DNA of 64,000 nt from Clostridiales bacterium (GCA_019420945.1 JAHZGF010000004.1:1-64000); one strand, 5' to 3'. Shown: positions 8,838 through 19,387, numbered from the stretch's first letter. Made by a program: numbers and translations. The notes: a model not told the origin generated them from the letters alone.

Positions 8838-9674
8838 TTAGATGCTATCCGTAGAATGTTGCTGCTTATAGGCCCTGGCTATAGCTAAAACTGTAGAGTT
8901 CCAATTATGTATGCCATTTGGCCCATCGCATTCTGGAACCTCCTGACTGAATTTTACCTCAGCATGTCCAATCACAGTACACTGGACATCCTTCGCACCA
9001 TACATCCCTGCAATAATAAAGCTTCTGGTAAACCAATACAGCGCTTCCTTTAAGTCCAGCATGGGCGCGGCCCCAAACGCTTCCATATCGGGCATGGCAT
9101 CTCCCTTCCAATCCAGTACAACAAGGTCCCCGCACTGCTCAAACGTTGGATAGCGGCCACAACTGGTGGGATTATTTGTATATCCGACGACCTGCACCAT
9201 GAAATACTTATTGCAATATATTTCGATCTCTGGCTTTCCCTTCACCAGTTCTGGAACAAGCTGGACTGAAATAACATCTCCTATCTTGAACTTAAACTTC
9301 TTGGGTTGGGGACGCTTCACTGTTTTGAGCGGCCCCTGGGGGGATTCCAGCTTCTTGCGCAGCCGGTCCAGCACACGCTCTCGGCTGCGGCGGTCCGACT
9401 CGTCGGCCCCTTCCCATTCCGCCATCGCCGCCCCGCTGTCCAATACCTCCAGCGCATTGCGCAGGGTATCCTCCGTCATCTGGCCAAGCTTCCACTGGAT
9501 GTCCGCCAAGATCAGCCGGAACACGGGGAGGTCTTCCTCGCTCAGCTGCAGCTCCTTCCAGACTAGGGCTACCGCCTCTTCCGGCGTGTGTCCCTCGTAC
9601 AGCTGCTCATAATATTCGGCCTTGATGTCCAGTGGAAGATCTCCGCCGTACAATGAAGTGTCCCATGTGCCCAT
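8838..9674 (-). CDS. Immunity-type protein, copy 3 (recombinant of copies 1 and 2)
   Basis: The 278-residue protein starts at ATG 9674 (GGAGG seven nt upstream); an in-frame extension to 9698 lacks a ribosome-binding site. The first ~130 residues match copy 2 almost exactly, and the rest matches copy 1 almost exactly (GDVISVQLVPELVKGKPEIE onward). The switch lies near 9320-9380. It extends to AYKQQHSTDSI, which copy 1 lacks. Confidence 0.8.
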   Translation of the reverse strand: MGTWDTSLYGGDLPLDIKAEYYEQLYEGHTPEEAVALVWKELQLSEEDLPVFRLILADIQWKLGQMTEDTLRNALEVLDSGAAMAEWEGADESDRRSRERVLDRLRKKLESPQGPLKTVKRPQPKKFKFKIGDVISVQLVPELVKGKPEIEIYCNKYFMVQVVGYTNNPTSCGRYPTFEQCGDLVVLDWKGDAMPDMEAFGAAPMLDLKEALYWFTRSFIIAGMYGAKDVQCTVIGHAEVKFSQEVPECDGPNGIHNWNSTVLAIARAYKQQHSTDSI

Positions 9675-9701
9675 TTTCCGCCTCCTTCGGTAAACCATTC
9701 T

Positions 9702-9738
9702 GGCCCCCAGCCCAGAACAATGCCTGAGGGCCGGATAG
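9702..9738. repeat. GGCCC hairpin repeat between immunity copies 3 and 4
   Basis: This is a diverged version whose left arm has lost TATCC; GGCCC still pairs with GGGCC and the loop sequence is shared. Confidence 0.55.
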
Positions 9739-9744
9739 GTGTGT

Positions 9745-10581
9745 TTAGTCGTTGTCCGCAGAATGTTGTGTCATATAGGCCATGGCTATAGCCAGAAGAG
9801 TAGTACGCCAATTATCTATATCATTTAGCCAAGCACATTCTGGAACAACTTGACTGAATTTTACCTGAGCATGTCCAATCACGGTACACTGAACATCCTT
9901 CACACCGTACATCCCTGCAATAATAAAGCTTCTGGTAAACCAATACAGCGCTTCCTTTAAGTCCAGCATAGGCGCGTCCTCAAACGCTTCCATATCGGGG
10001 ATGGCATCTCCCATCCAATCCAGTACTACAAGGTCGCCGCACTGCTCGATTGACGGATGGCGGTTGCAACTGGTTGGGTGATCTGTATACCCAACCACCT
10101 GTACCATAAAATATTTGTTACGGTACATCTCAAACTCTGGATTTCGGTCGGCAAAGCAAGGCATAAAGCAAATTGAAATGACGTCTCCTATCCTGAACTT
10201 AAACTTTTTTGGTTTGGGACGCTTTACTGTTTTGGGCGGCCCCTGGGGGGATTCCAGCTTCTTGCGCAGCCGATCCAGCACACGTTGCCGACTGCGGCGG
10301 TCCGACTCGCTGGCTCCTTCCCATTCCGCCATCGCCGCCCCGTTGTCCAATACTTCCAGAGCGTTGCGCAGCGTATCCTCCGTCATCTGGCCCAGCTTCC
10401 ACTGGACGTCCGCCAGGATCAGCCGGAATACAGGGAGATCTTCCTCGCCCAGCCGCAGCTCCTTCCAGACCAGGGCCGCCGCCTCTTCCGGCGTGTGACC
10501 CTCATAAAGCTGTTCATAGTATTCATCCTTGATATCCAGCGGAAGATCGCCGCCATACAACGAGGTGTCCCATGTACCCAT
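9745..10581 (-). CDS. Immunity-type protein, copy 4 (adjacent to the Rhs toxin)
   Basis: The 278-residue protein is closest to the rhs gene (25 bp away, same strand) and so is the likely cognate immunity protein. It shares the N-terminal MGTWDTSLYGGDLP half; its C-terminal half is distinct (GDVISICFMPCFADRNPEFE, TVIGHAQVKFSQVV). It starts at ATG 10581. No signal peptide is present, so it should act in the cytoplasm, as expected for neutralising an incoming nuclease. Confidence 0.8.
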   Translation of the reverse strand: MGTWDTSLYGGDLPLDIKDEYYEQLYEGHTPEEAAALVWKELRLGEEDLPVFRLILADVQWKLGQMTEDTLRNALEVLDNGAAMAEWEGASESDRRSRQRVLDRLRKKLESPQGPPKTVKRPKPKKFKFRIGDVISICFMPCFADRNPEFEMYRNKYFMVQVVGYTDHPTSCNRHPSIEQCGDLVVLDWMGDAIPDMEAFEDAPMLDLKEALYWFTRSFIIAGMYGVKDVQCTVIGHAQVKFSQVVPECAWLNDIDNWRTTLLAIAMAYMTQHSADND

Positions 10582-10606
10582 CTATCCTATTTTCCTCCTT
10601 TTTCAT

Positions 10607-13600
10607 TCAGTGTCCGAAGCCAGGCGGCACGGTCTCTTCCAGCATACACAGCAGCTCGTTCTCTGTGATGTCACCGACCATCTCCGCAAGAACTTTTACT
10701 GTATTGCTGTATTTGTCAGATCCCATCTTCTCCGGGCTAATGCTTCTAATCCGGTTGTATGCTGCTGCATACAGTTCATCAAAGTAGATGGTCATATAGA
10801 ACATCTCTTTGGCTCGGGCATCATTTTTATCTGTCGCTTTTGCAACAACAGTTAAATCTACTCTTTTATCCCCAAATTTACCACTAGCATTATGTGAGGC
10901 AAGTCTTCTTTCCGGCTCAACAGTCATACCGACATAAACTACATCATTCTTGGGCGGTATATTTAGTACATAGACACAATAGCCGCGTTCCAGTTTCTGA
11001 TTCGCCCTCGCCTCTACCTTGGCCTTTACTTCACATCTAATTTTTGTAAAATATTCTTTGTAATCTTCTGTTCCTGCATACGTTACGATGGCAGACCCAT
11101 CTACAACCGTGACTAAGTAGTCGTAAGCGGAGTTTTTGATAGACTGAATATAGCTTTTCAGTTCATTTCTTTCGAGGGTGTTTGCGCCAACACCAAGTGC
11201 ATCCAGTAGTTCTCCTTCTAATTCAGAAGTAGAGGGGACATAGGCCCCTATGGTCGCTTGATCAAACTTTCCGATGTCCTGGATATTTGTCAGCGTCTTT
11301 GTATACTCCTCATACTCCTGGATAGACTCAAAATACGTCTCAAATGTACGAACCCCACGATTGATATCATTTATAACGCGATTGTAGCCATCAACCAAAT
11401 TGGGATAAACCATGTCTGCGACCGTGCGACACAGCTCCTGGAGGCCTTTGAACAATATAACACTGCCTGCTGCTATTAGAGTAAATGCTCCAGCAGAAAG
11501 GACTACCGTTAACGCCATGCGGCCATCAGGATCAATTTTTGTTATGGGAGCATTTTCAACATACAAATACTGAATATATTGAGTTGGATTATCTGGTGTT
11601 CCCTTCAATGGGTCCATTGCGGTAAACCGTTTATTGGGGGCATCGTACATCCGCGCCTTGGCGTAGAACTGGTCCAGCACATCGTCATACTCATGGGTAG
11701 CATAGGTCAGTTCCGGGAGCAGGATACGGAACCCCTGGTCTACGGTGATGTCTGTATAAGCGCGCACCTCACCCCAGTCGGTGTAGTCCGCCCGGGCCGT
11801 GACACGGCCATACTGGTCGGAGAGATTCACCACGCTGCCCAGCCGGTCGGTGTGAACATAGGCCATGTTCACGCATTTCTGAATGTTCTGCCCCCACCAA
11901 TCGCTGCCCTCGCCAGTGACCTTTACCTGAACCTTATCCAGGCCGTAGACATAGCGGAAGTCATAGCCATCTTCCTCGGATTTCATCAAAACCCGCTGAT
12001 CGACATCCAGCCGGGTGTAGTCGATCACATAGTCTGCCTTCACGACCTCGGGGCCATGGGGGCCTCCCACCGTGGTCTCGATGCTGGGACTCTGGCAGTG
12101 GAAGTCTGTGTAGCCGTGGGTGTTGTCCTCCAAGATCAGCTCCGACCCGACGCGCACACCCAGGCCATTGAAAGTGTAGAGACTTGCCTCACCAGCCTTG
12201 TTAGTGCCCTGGACCATACGGTTGGTCTCATCATACTTGTAGGTAGCGATGGTGATGGTCTCTGGCCCGGTGGTAGTGGGGGAGCAGATTTCCTCTTCCT
12301 TCACCAAATTACCGCGCTTGTCGTAGGTATAGCCGTAATTATGGATACGGGTGATCGTCTGCTCATAGCCGCATACTCTCTTGGCCGTCATTTGATTCAG
12401 GTCGTTATACTGGTAGGTGTCCAGATCCTTTGTTGTTGGACCGGCCTCCTGCAATAGGTTGCCCAGGGTGTCATAGGTGTAAGTATAGGAGAGAGTGTTG
12501 TAAGGATAGATCTCCAGCTTGCGGGTGCTGCCGGTCAAACGGTTCAAAGCGTCATAGGTATAGTCTGTATGGCTTTTCTTGTTTTCCACCGCATCGCTGT
12601 CCCGCTGGAACTCATGGGTCACGTTACCCTCAGCATCGTAGGTATACTCAAACTTGATAGATGGCGTCTTGTTGTAGAGTTGGAAGGGGTCGATATCTAC
12701 CGTCTTAATCAGATTCCCCTCGGCATCGTAGGTGTACTCCTCCACCCAGCCATTGGGGTAGTGCAGCTTCACCGGCCGGTTGGCATCGTCATAGGTATAG
12801 GCATAAGTGCCCTTGTCCGGGTCGATCACACTGGTCAGATTGTTGACCGCATCGTAGAAATTTGAAACGATGCCTCCGTCCGGATACTTTACCGTAACCT
12901 GATTGCCCACCTCGTCGTAGGTGTATTCGGTCACATTTCCCTTGTGGTCAGTGGCCTTTTTGAGTTGTCTCAGCAGGTCCAATTCAAAGGTGTTGGTGCC
13001 GGTCCAGTCATCCATTTGGATCAGTTCGCCTACCTTGTTGTACTGGTAGGAGACCGCTTTACCCCCATTGTAATTGATGCTCTGCACCAAATCAAGGGCT
13101 GTGTAGGAATATTCTGTGACATAGCCGTCGGCATCAGTCTTAGACACCAAGTTTCCATTGCCGTCGTAGACGTACAGGGTGCTGTCGCCCAAGGCGTTGA
13201 TCTCCTTGGTCACCAGGTTTCTGCCGTCATACTCGTACAGGGTGATCTCATGGCTGTCCACGTTATTGACTGTATCCATACGATGGAGATCCATGGAGAT
13301 AAGCTGGTCATTCTTGTTATAGGTAAAGACCGCTTCAGTTCCAAGAGCGTCTATGGTCTTCACAATATTGCCGTTGCCGTCGTAGATGTACTCGGTCAGG
13401 TTGCCGTTCTTGTCCCGCACTGCAGTGATCCGGCCAATGGCGTCGTAGCGGAACCACTGTGTATTGCCCCGGCGGTCTGTCTGGCCCACCACCCGGTCCA
13501 TTGCATCATACAGGTAGGTGGAAGTTCCTGCCGCGTCAGTCAAGGAGGTCAGGTTGTAATTGGCGTCATAGACATAGCTGGTGGTCACGCCCTTGGCGTT

Positions 13601-16600
13601 GGTCTCTGTACTCACGTTACCCACCGCATCGTAGGTATAGGTGGTGGCATTCCCCTTTGCATCGGTGACCTTGACCACCCGGTCCATCGCGTCGTACTCA
13701 AAGGAAGTAGAGAAGCCCAGGGCATTGGTCATCTGGGTAAGGCGGCCATTTTCATCATAGGTGTATGCTGTCACTGCACCCTCTTCGTCAATTGCCTTGA
13801 TCATCCGGCCGTCTGCATCGTACTCGTTTGTGGAGGGATTGCCCTCAGCATTAATTTGCTCTACCACCCGGTTCAGTCCATCGTAGACATATCGGGTAGT
13901 ATTGCCGTTGCCATCGGTCTCCGAGACGACATTTCCATTTCCGTCATAAGTGTAGAAGAAGGTATACCCCTCGGCATCGGTATAGCTTGTAAGTTGATTT
14001 CTGGCGTCATAGGTGTAGCTGGTCACATTGCCTTCTGGGTCAGTGGTCTTCACGATATTCCCATTGGCATCATACTGGGCATAGGTGACACCGCCATTGG
14101 CATCGGTAATGGAGAGTGCCCGGCCCAGTTTATCGTAGGTGTAGGAGGTGGTATTGCCCACAGCATCGGTGGTGGAGGTCAGATTTCCGTTGACATCGTA
14201 GACGTTGCTGGTAACGCCTCCCATGGTGTCGGTCGTAGAGAGCAGGTTGCCCGCCGCATCGTAGGTAAAGCTGGTAACCCCACCCATGGCGTTAGTGATA
14301 GAGCTCATGCGGCCATCGGCATCATAGGCGTAGGAGACCACGTTGCCCAACGCATCGGTTGTGGAGAGCAAATTTCCATTGGCGTCATAGACGTTGCTGG
14401 TTTCAGTGCCATCCTTATTGGTGGTACCCACTACTCGTCCTAATCTGTCATAGAGGAATGTCGTGGTGTGTCCTAGAGCGTCGGTCTGAGAGGTCTTCCG
14501 GTCACGTTCATCATAGGTATAGCGGGTGGTGTGTCCCATGGCGCTGGTAATCTTCAGCAGATTGCCGACCGCATCATACTCGTAGGTTGTTGTATTGCCC
14601 AGTGGGTCAGTCTGAGAAGTCCGTCGTCCATCTTTATCATAAGTGTAATGCCAGGTGTTACCGTTCTTATCAGCTTCCTGAATAAGCTGGCCAATGGCGT
14701 CATAAGTCTTACTGGCACTGTAGTTGAGGGCGTCGGTCTCATTGGTCTGGCGGCCTTCATTGTCATAGGCATAAGTAGTCCGTGCTCCTCTGGCATCGGT
14801 AATCGCTGTAATACGTCCAAGCAGGTCATACTCATAACGGGTCACGCCTCCTTCCGAATCGGTGACCGTACTTTGATTGCCGACGGCATCATAGGTATAG
14901 CTGGTAGTACCGCCCAACGCATCGGTGACCGTGCTTACCCGGTCCGCAGCATCATAGGTATAAGTAGTCGTAGCCCCGTTAGCATCGGTGACGGAGGCGA
15001 TATTGTTATCCCCATCGTAGGTATATGTGGTCGTGAACCCCATGGGGGTTGTCTTGCTGAGCACGTTACCTACTGCATCATAGGTGGAACGTGTTACGCC
15101 GCCCATAGGATCAGTCATAGTGAGCATATGGCCATCGGCATCATAGGTATAGGATATCACACCGCCCATCTCGTTCGTGGTGGTAAGCACCTGCCCGTTG
15201 GCATCGTAGGTGTAAGAAACGCTGGAGCCATCAGCATAAGTAGTCTTTGTTACACGGCCCAGAGTATCGTATTCCTGCGCAGTGATGCGGCCCAATGCGT
15301 CAGTGAAGGAACTGGCCTGGTTCAGGGTATCATACTCCGTAGAGGTCTGGTTTCCCTCCGGGGTGGTGGTGGAGATCAGGTTTCCAACTTCATCATAGCT
15401 GTAATGTGTGGTCTGGCCAAGCGCGTCCACGCTGCTTACCATGCGGTTGTTGGCATCATAGGTATAGGTCGTTTTGGCGCCGGTGCGGTCTGTTTGGGAG
15501 AGCAGGTTGCCGTTAGCATCATATTCCATCACAGTGCTGTTGCCAAGCGCGTCTTTGGTTCGGGTATTATTTCCCACACCGTCATAGGCATAAGAGGTTT
15601 CAGCGCCGCGGGCATCGGTGGTAGAACTGGTACGCCCCGTACTGTCATAGACCGTGGTAGAAGTCCCGCCAGCAGGATCGGTGGAGGAGACCTGCCGGCC
15701 ATCCTTGTCATACTTGTAGCTCCAGGTGCCGCCATTGGCAGTTGTCATAGAGATCATCTGCCCGGCTGCATCGTAGGTGTAGGTAGTAGAGTGACCGTTG
15801 GCATCCGTGGTCACAGTCATGTTGCCGCGCTCATCATATCCATAGGTCGTGGAGTTCCCCATCGGATCGGTCATCTTGAGGACTTGATTCTGGATATTTC
15901 GTTCGTAAGTGGTATGGTTACCCATCCAGTCGCTCTCGCTGGAATTGAAGCCGTTGCCGTCCACTACATAAGTTTGGATATTGCCCTGGGCATCGGTAGT
16001 CTTGACCAGCTTGCCAGCTTCGGTATATTCGTAGGTTACGGTATTTCCCTGGGTGTCGGTCTGGGATATCAGGCGGCCCTGCCCATCATATTCCATAGAA
16101 CTCTTGTTGCCCTTGGCATCAGTGACGGATGTGCAGTTACCCGTGTTGTCATAGGTATAAGTGGTAGTGTTGCCCTCAGCATCCGTTTGAGAAAGCAGAT
16201 TGCCCATAGCATCATACTCATAGGCGGTCGTATTACCCCTTCCATCTGTAGAGGTCAGGACCTGTCCATTCCCATTATAGGTATAGCTGGAGGTATTGCC
16301 GTTTCGGTCTATGAAGCTGGTGACATTTCGGTCTTCATCGTAGGAATAGCTTTCGCTGGTCCCATCGGGATAGGTGATAGCGGAGATGTTGCCATTATTA
16401 TCGTGTTCATAATAGGTGGTATTGCCTTCACGGTCTGTCTCGGAAACCCTTTGATTCAACTCGTCGTAGCTGAATTTTTGCGTACCATTCTCATTGGTGG
16501 ATTCAATGATGCGGCCAAGCTCGTCATACACGATGGATAAATAATAGCCATCGCTCCCGGTACTGGTGTTGCGGCGGTTTTCAGGATCATAGGTAAAATC

Positions 16601-18823
16601 AAAGGTGCCGATGTCGGCGGCGTACTGATGGATGACACGGCCTTCGGAGTCATAGGTATTCTCTACATACACCTCGCCCTTGAAGTTCTGAACTGTGGCG
16701 AGGAGGCCGTTTTCGTAGGTGTACCGGAGGCTGTCACCGTCCGGATTCTCTGCGGAGATCAGAGAATCACCGTCATAGCTGAGAAGAATGGAACGGCCTG
16801 TGCTGTCGGTTACGGTTTCCAGATTGCCTTCGCTATTGTAGGAGAGCGCAAAGGAACCAGTATCGTTGGAGATCCGAGTGAGCTGGTCTCCATTGTATGA
16901 GAGAGAAATAGTATTCCCATCTAAATAGGAAATGCGCTCTAACAGGCCGTTATCGCTGAAATCGTAGACAGTCCCATTCCGGTCAGACAGATGGAAGCCG
17001 GTGGAATCCCGATCCAAAGTGTAGGCAGAGCCAGCCTTGGCTTGATAAGAGCCATCGTAGATGAGGTCAAAATAAACGTCATGACCACCAGGTAGCGTTA
17101 CTTTGGCATAGAGCAGGCCGGTTTCCAGGGAATAACTGTAATTGTGAGACCAGCCGTTTCCCAGAGCATGATTATGCTCCCCATCGGAGGACTCATAATA
17201 ACGTATGAAGGATAGATCATTCCTGCCGTAGAGAGCAAAATCCTGATATTCCCAGCTAAAACTGCCGGTGAGTAGGTCAACAGGATCTTCTGTGAGTTCT
17301 CGATAAAGTTCCCAAAATTGAGCCCAATCCGCAAGATTATCCTCAGAATGGTCGATTTCAAAGGCCAGGAAGCTATTATAGACCGCTGCAATATCGGTGG
17401 TGGGCTCCAGAACGATTACATAGCGGGCACCGTCTTCGTATTCGGGCAGGAAGGGCTCGGCACCTTCACTTTCGACCACGCGACCGTCCCAGAGGATGTA
17501 GTTGATGATGGACTTGGCTGCGTCTTCCAGATCTCCATTGGAAGCAAATATCGAACCGCGATTGAAGATAACGTCATCATATGTCAGTTCCGGACGGGGG
17601 TCATCCGCCAACTCTGAGGAGGGGGATGACTCCGGGAGAGGGACCGACTCAGATGGAGCGGGTTCGATTGAGGGTGCACTTTCTTCGGGCAGAGGCACAA
17701 CACTTTCTTCTGGAGCAGGGCTAACACTTTCTTCTGGAGTGGGTACTGCGCTTTCATTCGGCAACGGCTCAGTGGTTTCAGGCAGAGTGGGAGCCTCCGT
17801 TTCGACAGGAGGTGTAGATTCTTTCATGGCACCCTCTTGTTCAGGCATCATGGGCTCCTGTGTGGCTACACTTCCCTGGAGCTCAGGTAGGTCACCAGCC
17901 ATTCCGACCGGAACATGAGAAGAGAGTGCGTTGGAGAGTTGCTCTGGCGTTCCTGTAGACTCAGAAGTTGGTTCATTTTCACTGGGAATGGGATTTTCCG
18001 ACTCGAAAGGCAGGAGTTCTTCTGGCCCCCCTGGGACCGGCGTTGCAGATTCGTCTGGGGCGGGAAGCTCACTTTCTTCGGGAACAGGAGACTCTGTTTC
18101 TGTTGGGGGCAGATTTCCACTTTCCTCCGGTAGAGGTGTCTCCGTCTCAACAGGAGTCGGAGTATCGGTCACTTCGGGACTTGCGACCGGTGTTTCGGTC
18201 GGTAGTGGAGAGATGTTTTCCGGAGTAGGACCGCCCTTATACTTTTCCAATGGGAGCTTCTTTCCGGCGAAGCCATATGCGTAGTCACCAATAATCGCCT
18301 TCTGAGGTCGCATACCAGTAGCAGTCTCAGAGATAATATACATCCAATCTTCCCTGGAGAGTTGGTGGCCGGTAACTTCCTCGGCCTCCTCATCCGGATT
18401 ATCAATATTATCTAGGACCCGGGTTCCATAGAGATAACCGACAAAGTCCGCCAGGAAGGGCTCAGGATCGGTGGTATCCCCCGGCACCAGCTCGACCTCA
18501 TCACCAGTCCATTCATCCCCTTCCGCCATCTTGTAGAGCGCCAGACTGGCAGGTTGGGATTGTTCCAGGGTATAACCAACCTTAACCAGAGCGTTGTTAC
18601 TCAGGTTTATGCCGCGATAGAAATAGTTGGTCATTTCCCCGTTGCTGTAAAGAGATATTTCCTCAGCATTGAGGACATTTTCCATGGTCATGTTCTTGAG
18701 CTCTGCAACTGTGGGAGCATAGTCGGGGTCTGCCGCAAAAGCAGCCATCGGCAACATCCCCAGAAGGAGCGCCAGGGTCAGGGTTGAAGCAACAACGCGT
18801 GAGAACCGTTTTCGTGCCTTCAT
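10607..18823 (-). CDS. Secreted Rhs/WapA-like polymorphic toxin with GIY-YIG-like C-terminus
   Basis: The 2,738-residue protein starts at ATG 18823 behind GAGAGGAG. A Sec signal peptide (KRFSRVVASTLTLALLLGML, then AAFAA) is followed by a Pro/Glu/Ser/Thr-rich segment (about 200-480) that could span the wall. A DUF6531-like entry (DPVDLLTGSFSW, about 515) leads into dozens of roughly 21-residue YD/RHS repeats. The Rhs core (MYDAPNKRFTAMDPLKG to ITKIDPDG) ends about residue 2433. The variable C-terminus has a hydrophobic stretch, then YCVYVLNIPPKNDVVYVGMT with RRLASH, matching the GIY-YIG nuclease pattern. It probably kills competitors by cutting nucleic acid. Immunity genes follow directly. Confidence 0.9.
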   Translation of the reverse strand: MKARKRFSRVVASTLTLALLLGMLPMAAFAADPDYAPTVAELKNMTMENVLNAEEISLYSNGEMTNYFYRGINLSNNALVKVGYTLEQSQPASLALYKMAEGDEWTGDEVELVPGDTTDPEPFLADFVGYLYGTRVLDNIDNPDEEAEEVTGHQLSREDWMYIISETATGMRPQKAIIGDYAYGFAGKKLPLEKYKGGPTPENISPLPTETPVASPEVTDTPTPVETETPLPEESGNLPPTETESPVPEESELPAPDESATPVPGGPEELLPFESENPIPSENEPTSESTGTPEQLSNALSSHVPVGMAGDLPELQGSVATQEPMMPEQEGAMKESTPPVETEAPTLPETTEPLPNESAVPTPEESVSPAPEESVVPLPEESAPSIEPAPSESVPLPESSPSSELADDPRPELTYDDVIFNRGSIFASNGDLEDAAKSIINYILWDGRVVESEGAEPFLPEYEDGARYVIVLEPTTDIAAVYNSFLAFEIDHSEDNLADWAQFWELYRELTEDPVDLLTGSFSWEYQDFALYGRNDLSFIRYYESSDGEHNHALGNGWSHNYSYSLETGLLYAKVTLPGGHDVYFDLIYDGSYQAKAGSAYTLDRDSTGFHLSDRNGTVYDFSDNGLLERISYLDGNTISLSYNGDQLTRISNDTGSFALSYNSEGNLETVTDSTGRSILLSYDGDSLISAENPDGDSLRYTYENGLLATVQNFKGEVYVENTYDSEGRVIHQYAADIGTFDFTYDPENRRNTSTGSDGYYLSIVYDELGRIIESTNENGTQKFSYDELNQRVSETDREGNTTYYEHDNNGNISAITYPDGTSESYSYDEDRNVTSFIDRNGNTSSYTYNGNGQVLTSTDGRGNTTAYEYDAMGNLLSQTDAEGNTTTYTYDNTGNCTSVTDAKGNKSSMEYDGQGRLISQTDTQGNTVTYEYTEAGKLVKTTDAQGNIQTYVVDGNGFNSSESDWMGNHTTYERNIQNQVLKMTDPMGNSTTYGYDERGNMTVTTDANGHSTTYTYDAAGQMISMTTANGGTWSYKYDKDGRQVSSTDPAGGTSTTVYDSTGRTSSTTDARGAETSYAYDGVGNNTRTKDALGNSTVMEYDANGNLLSQTDRTGAKTTYTYDANNRMVSSVDALGQTTHYSYDEVGNLISTTTPEGNQTSTEYDTLNQASSFTDALGRITAQEYDTLGRVTKTTYADGSSVSYTYDANGQVLTTTNEMGGVISYTYDADGHMLTMTDPMGGVTRSTYDAVGNVLSKTTPMGFTTTYTYDGDNNIASVTDANGATTTYTYDAADRVSTVTDALGGTTSYTYDAVGNQSTVTDSEGGVTRYEYDLLGRITAITDARGARTTYAYDNEGRQTNETDALNYSASKTYDAIGQLIQEADKNGNTWHYTYDKDGRRTSQTDPLGNTTTYEYDAVGNLLKITSAMGHTTRYTYDERDRKTSQTDALGHTTTFLYDRLGRVVGTTNKDGTETSNVYDANGNLLSTTDALGNVVSYAYDADGRMSSITNAMGGVTSFTYDAAGNLLSTTDTMGGVTSNVYDVNGNLTSTTDAVGNTTSYTYDKLGRALSITDANGGVTYAQYDANGNIVKTTDPEGNVTSYTYDARNQLTSYTDAEGYTFFYTYDGNGNVVSETDGNGNTTRYVYDGLNRVVEQINAEGNPSTNEYDADGRMIKAIDEEGAVTAYTYDENGRLTQMTNALGFSTSFEYDAMDRVVKVTDAKGNATTYTYDAVGNVSTETNAKGVTTSYVYDANYNLTSLTDAAGTSTYLYDAMDRVVGQTDRRGNTQWFRYDAIGRITAVRDKNGNLTEYIYDGNGNIVKTIDALGTEAVFTYNKNDQLISMDLHRMDTVNNVDSHEITLYEYDGRNLVTKEINALGDSTLYVYDGNGNLVSKTDADGYVTEYSYTALDLVQSINYNGGKAVSYQYNKVGELIQMDDWTGTNTFELDLLRQLKKATDHKGNVTEYTYDEVGNQVTVKYPDGGIVSNFYDAVNNLTSVIDPDKGTYAYTYDDANRPVKLHYPNGWVEEYTYDAEGNLIKTVDIDPFQLYNKTPSIKFEYTYDAEGNVTHEFQRDSDAVENKKSHTDYTYDALNRLTGSTRKLEIYPYNTLSYTYTYDTLGNLLQEAGPTTKDLDTYQYNDLNQMTAKRVCGYEQTITRIHNYGYTYDKRGNLVKEEEICSPTTTGPETITIATYKYDETNRMVQGTNKAGEASLYTFNGLGVRVGSELILEDNTHGYTDFHCQSPSIETTVGGPHGPEVVKADYVIDYTRLDVDQRVLMKSEEDGYDFRYVYGLDKVQVKVTGEGSDWWGQNIQKCVNMAYVHTDRLGSVVNLSDQYGRVTARADYTDWGEVRAYTDITVDQGFRILLPELTYATHEYDDVLDQFYAKARMYDAPNKRFTAMDPLKGTPDNPTQYIQYLYVENAPITKIDPDGRMALTVVLSAGAFTLIAAGSVILFKGLQELCRTVADMVYPNLVDGYNRVINDINRGVRTFETYFESIQEYEEYTKTLTNIQDIGKFDQATIGAYVPSTSELEGELLDALGVGANTLERNELKSYIQSIKNSAYDYLVTVVDGSAIVTYAGTEDYKEYFTKIRCEVKAKVEARANQKLERGYCVYVLNIPPKNDVVYVGMTVEPERRLASHNASGKFGDKRVDLTVVAKATDKNDARAKEMFYMTIYFDELYAAAYNRIRSISPEKMGSDKYSNTVKVLAEMVGDITENELLCMLEETVPPGFGH

Positions 18824-18949
18824 ATGTATACTCCTCTCATATCGTTCTGATAGCCCGACTTCCTTGGGACACCAGAAACTAGCCCCCTTTCCTTTTCTGA
18901 ATATTGAAAATAAGTTTCCCAAAGAAGTCCTTCTATATATTGTAGTGGG

Positions 18950-18995
18950 CAAAAACGCAAAAATCGTGACATATAATATTAAAAAATTTGTCAAA
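18950..18995 (-). promoter_or_regulatory. Possible rhs promoter
   Basis: On the minus strand a perfect TTGACA (18989-18994) precedes AT-rich sequence containing TATTAT and TATGTC. No -10 hexamer at 17-bp spacing is a good match, so the assignment is weak. Confidence 0.3.
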
Positions 18996-19020
18996 TTTAA
19001 TATTGTAAAATAAAAGAAAG

Positions 19021-19320
19021 AAGCAAATATGATAGCTCGAAATATTCTTTTAATAGTATCATTTCAAAAAAATATTATTTAAAAAAGTATATACTTAAAA
19101 TTATCATAGAAACTTACTGCGCATTTTCCTGCTTTTAAGTGCGCTTAACCGCTGTTATATCAATGGTTTTACGGATAGTTAAGGGTGGTTAAAAGCGGGT
19201 GAGTGTAGATAACTCATATATTATTTCTCCATTATTCATATACTGATATTCCTGCATTATTTGACTGCCTACAAAGTGTAGGAATAGCGATATAGGAATA
19301 AAGTAACTGGAGCTATAAAA
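19021..19320. other. AT-rich intergenic region; candidate phage attachment region
   Basis: No gene is visible. The stretch contains TTTTAAGTGCGCTTAACCGC near 19133, GTTAAGGGTGGTTAAAAGCG near 19178 and a CCTACA/TGTAGG hairpin (19267-19281). Repeated GTTAA-type words beside a tyrosine integrase gene are typical of attP arm and core sites, but no right-end copy is in the window, so no att core can be defined. Confidence 0.25.
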
Positions 19321-19356
19321 GAACCGCCCTTGACTGTTCATAGCAGCCGAGGGCGG
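19312..19356 (-). terminator. Terminator after the integrase
   Basis: CCGCCCT/AGGGCGG forms the stem. On the minus strand it is followed by TTCTTTT, just downstream of the integrase stop. Confidence 0.75.
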
Positions 19357-19387
19357 CATTGTGTTTTCAACGCAAGTCTTACTCTCA

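Noticed and set aside
12944..16540. Long open frames on the plus strand opposite the rhs gene
   Set aside because: They are antisense shadows of the repeated YD units; the repeats force open frames on the other strand and there are no ribosome-binding sites.
12000..17000. Apparent CRISPR-like regular repeats
   Set aside because: The ~63-bp period is the YD repeat of the Rhs protein, translated throughout, not spacers between identical direct repeats.
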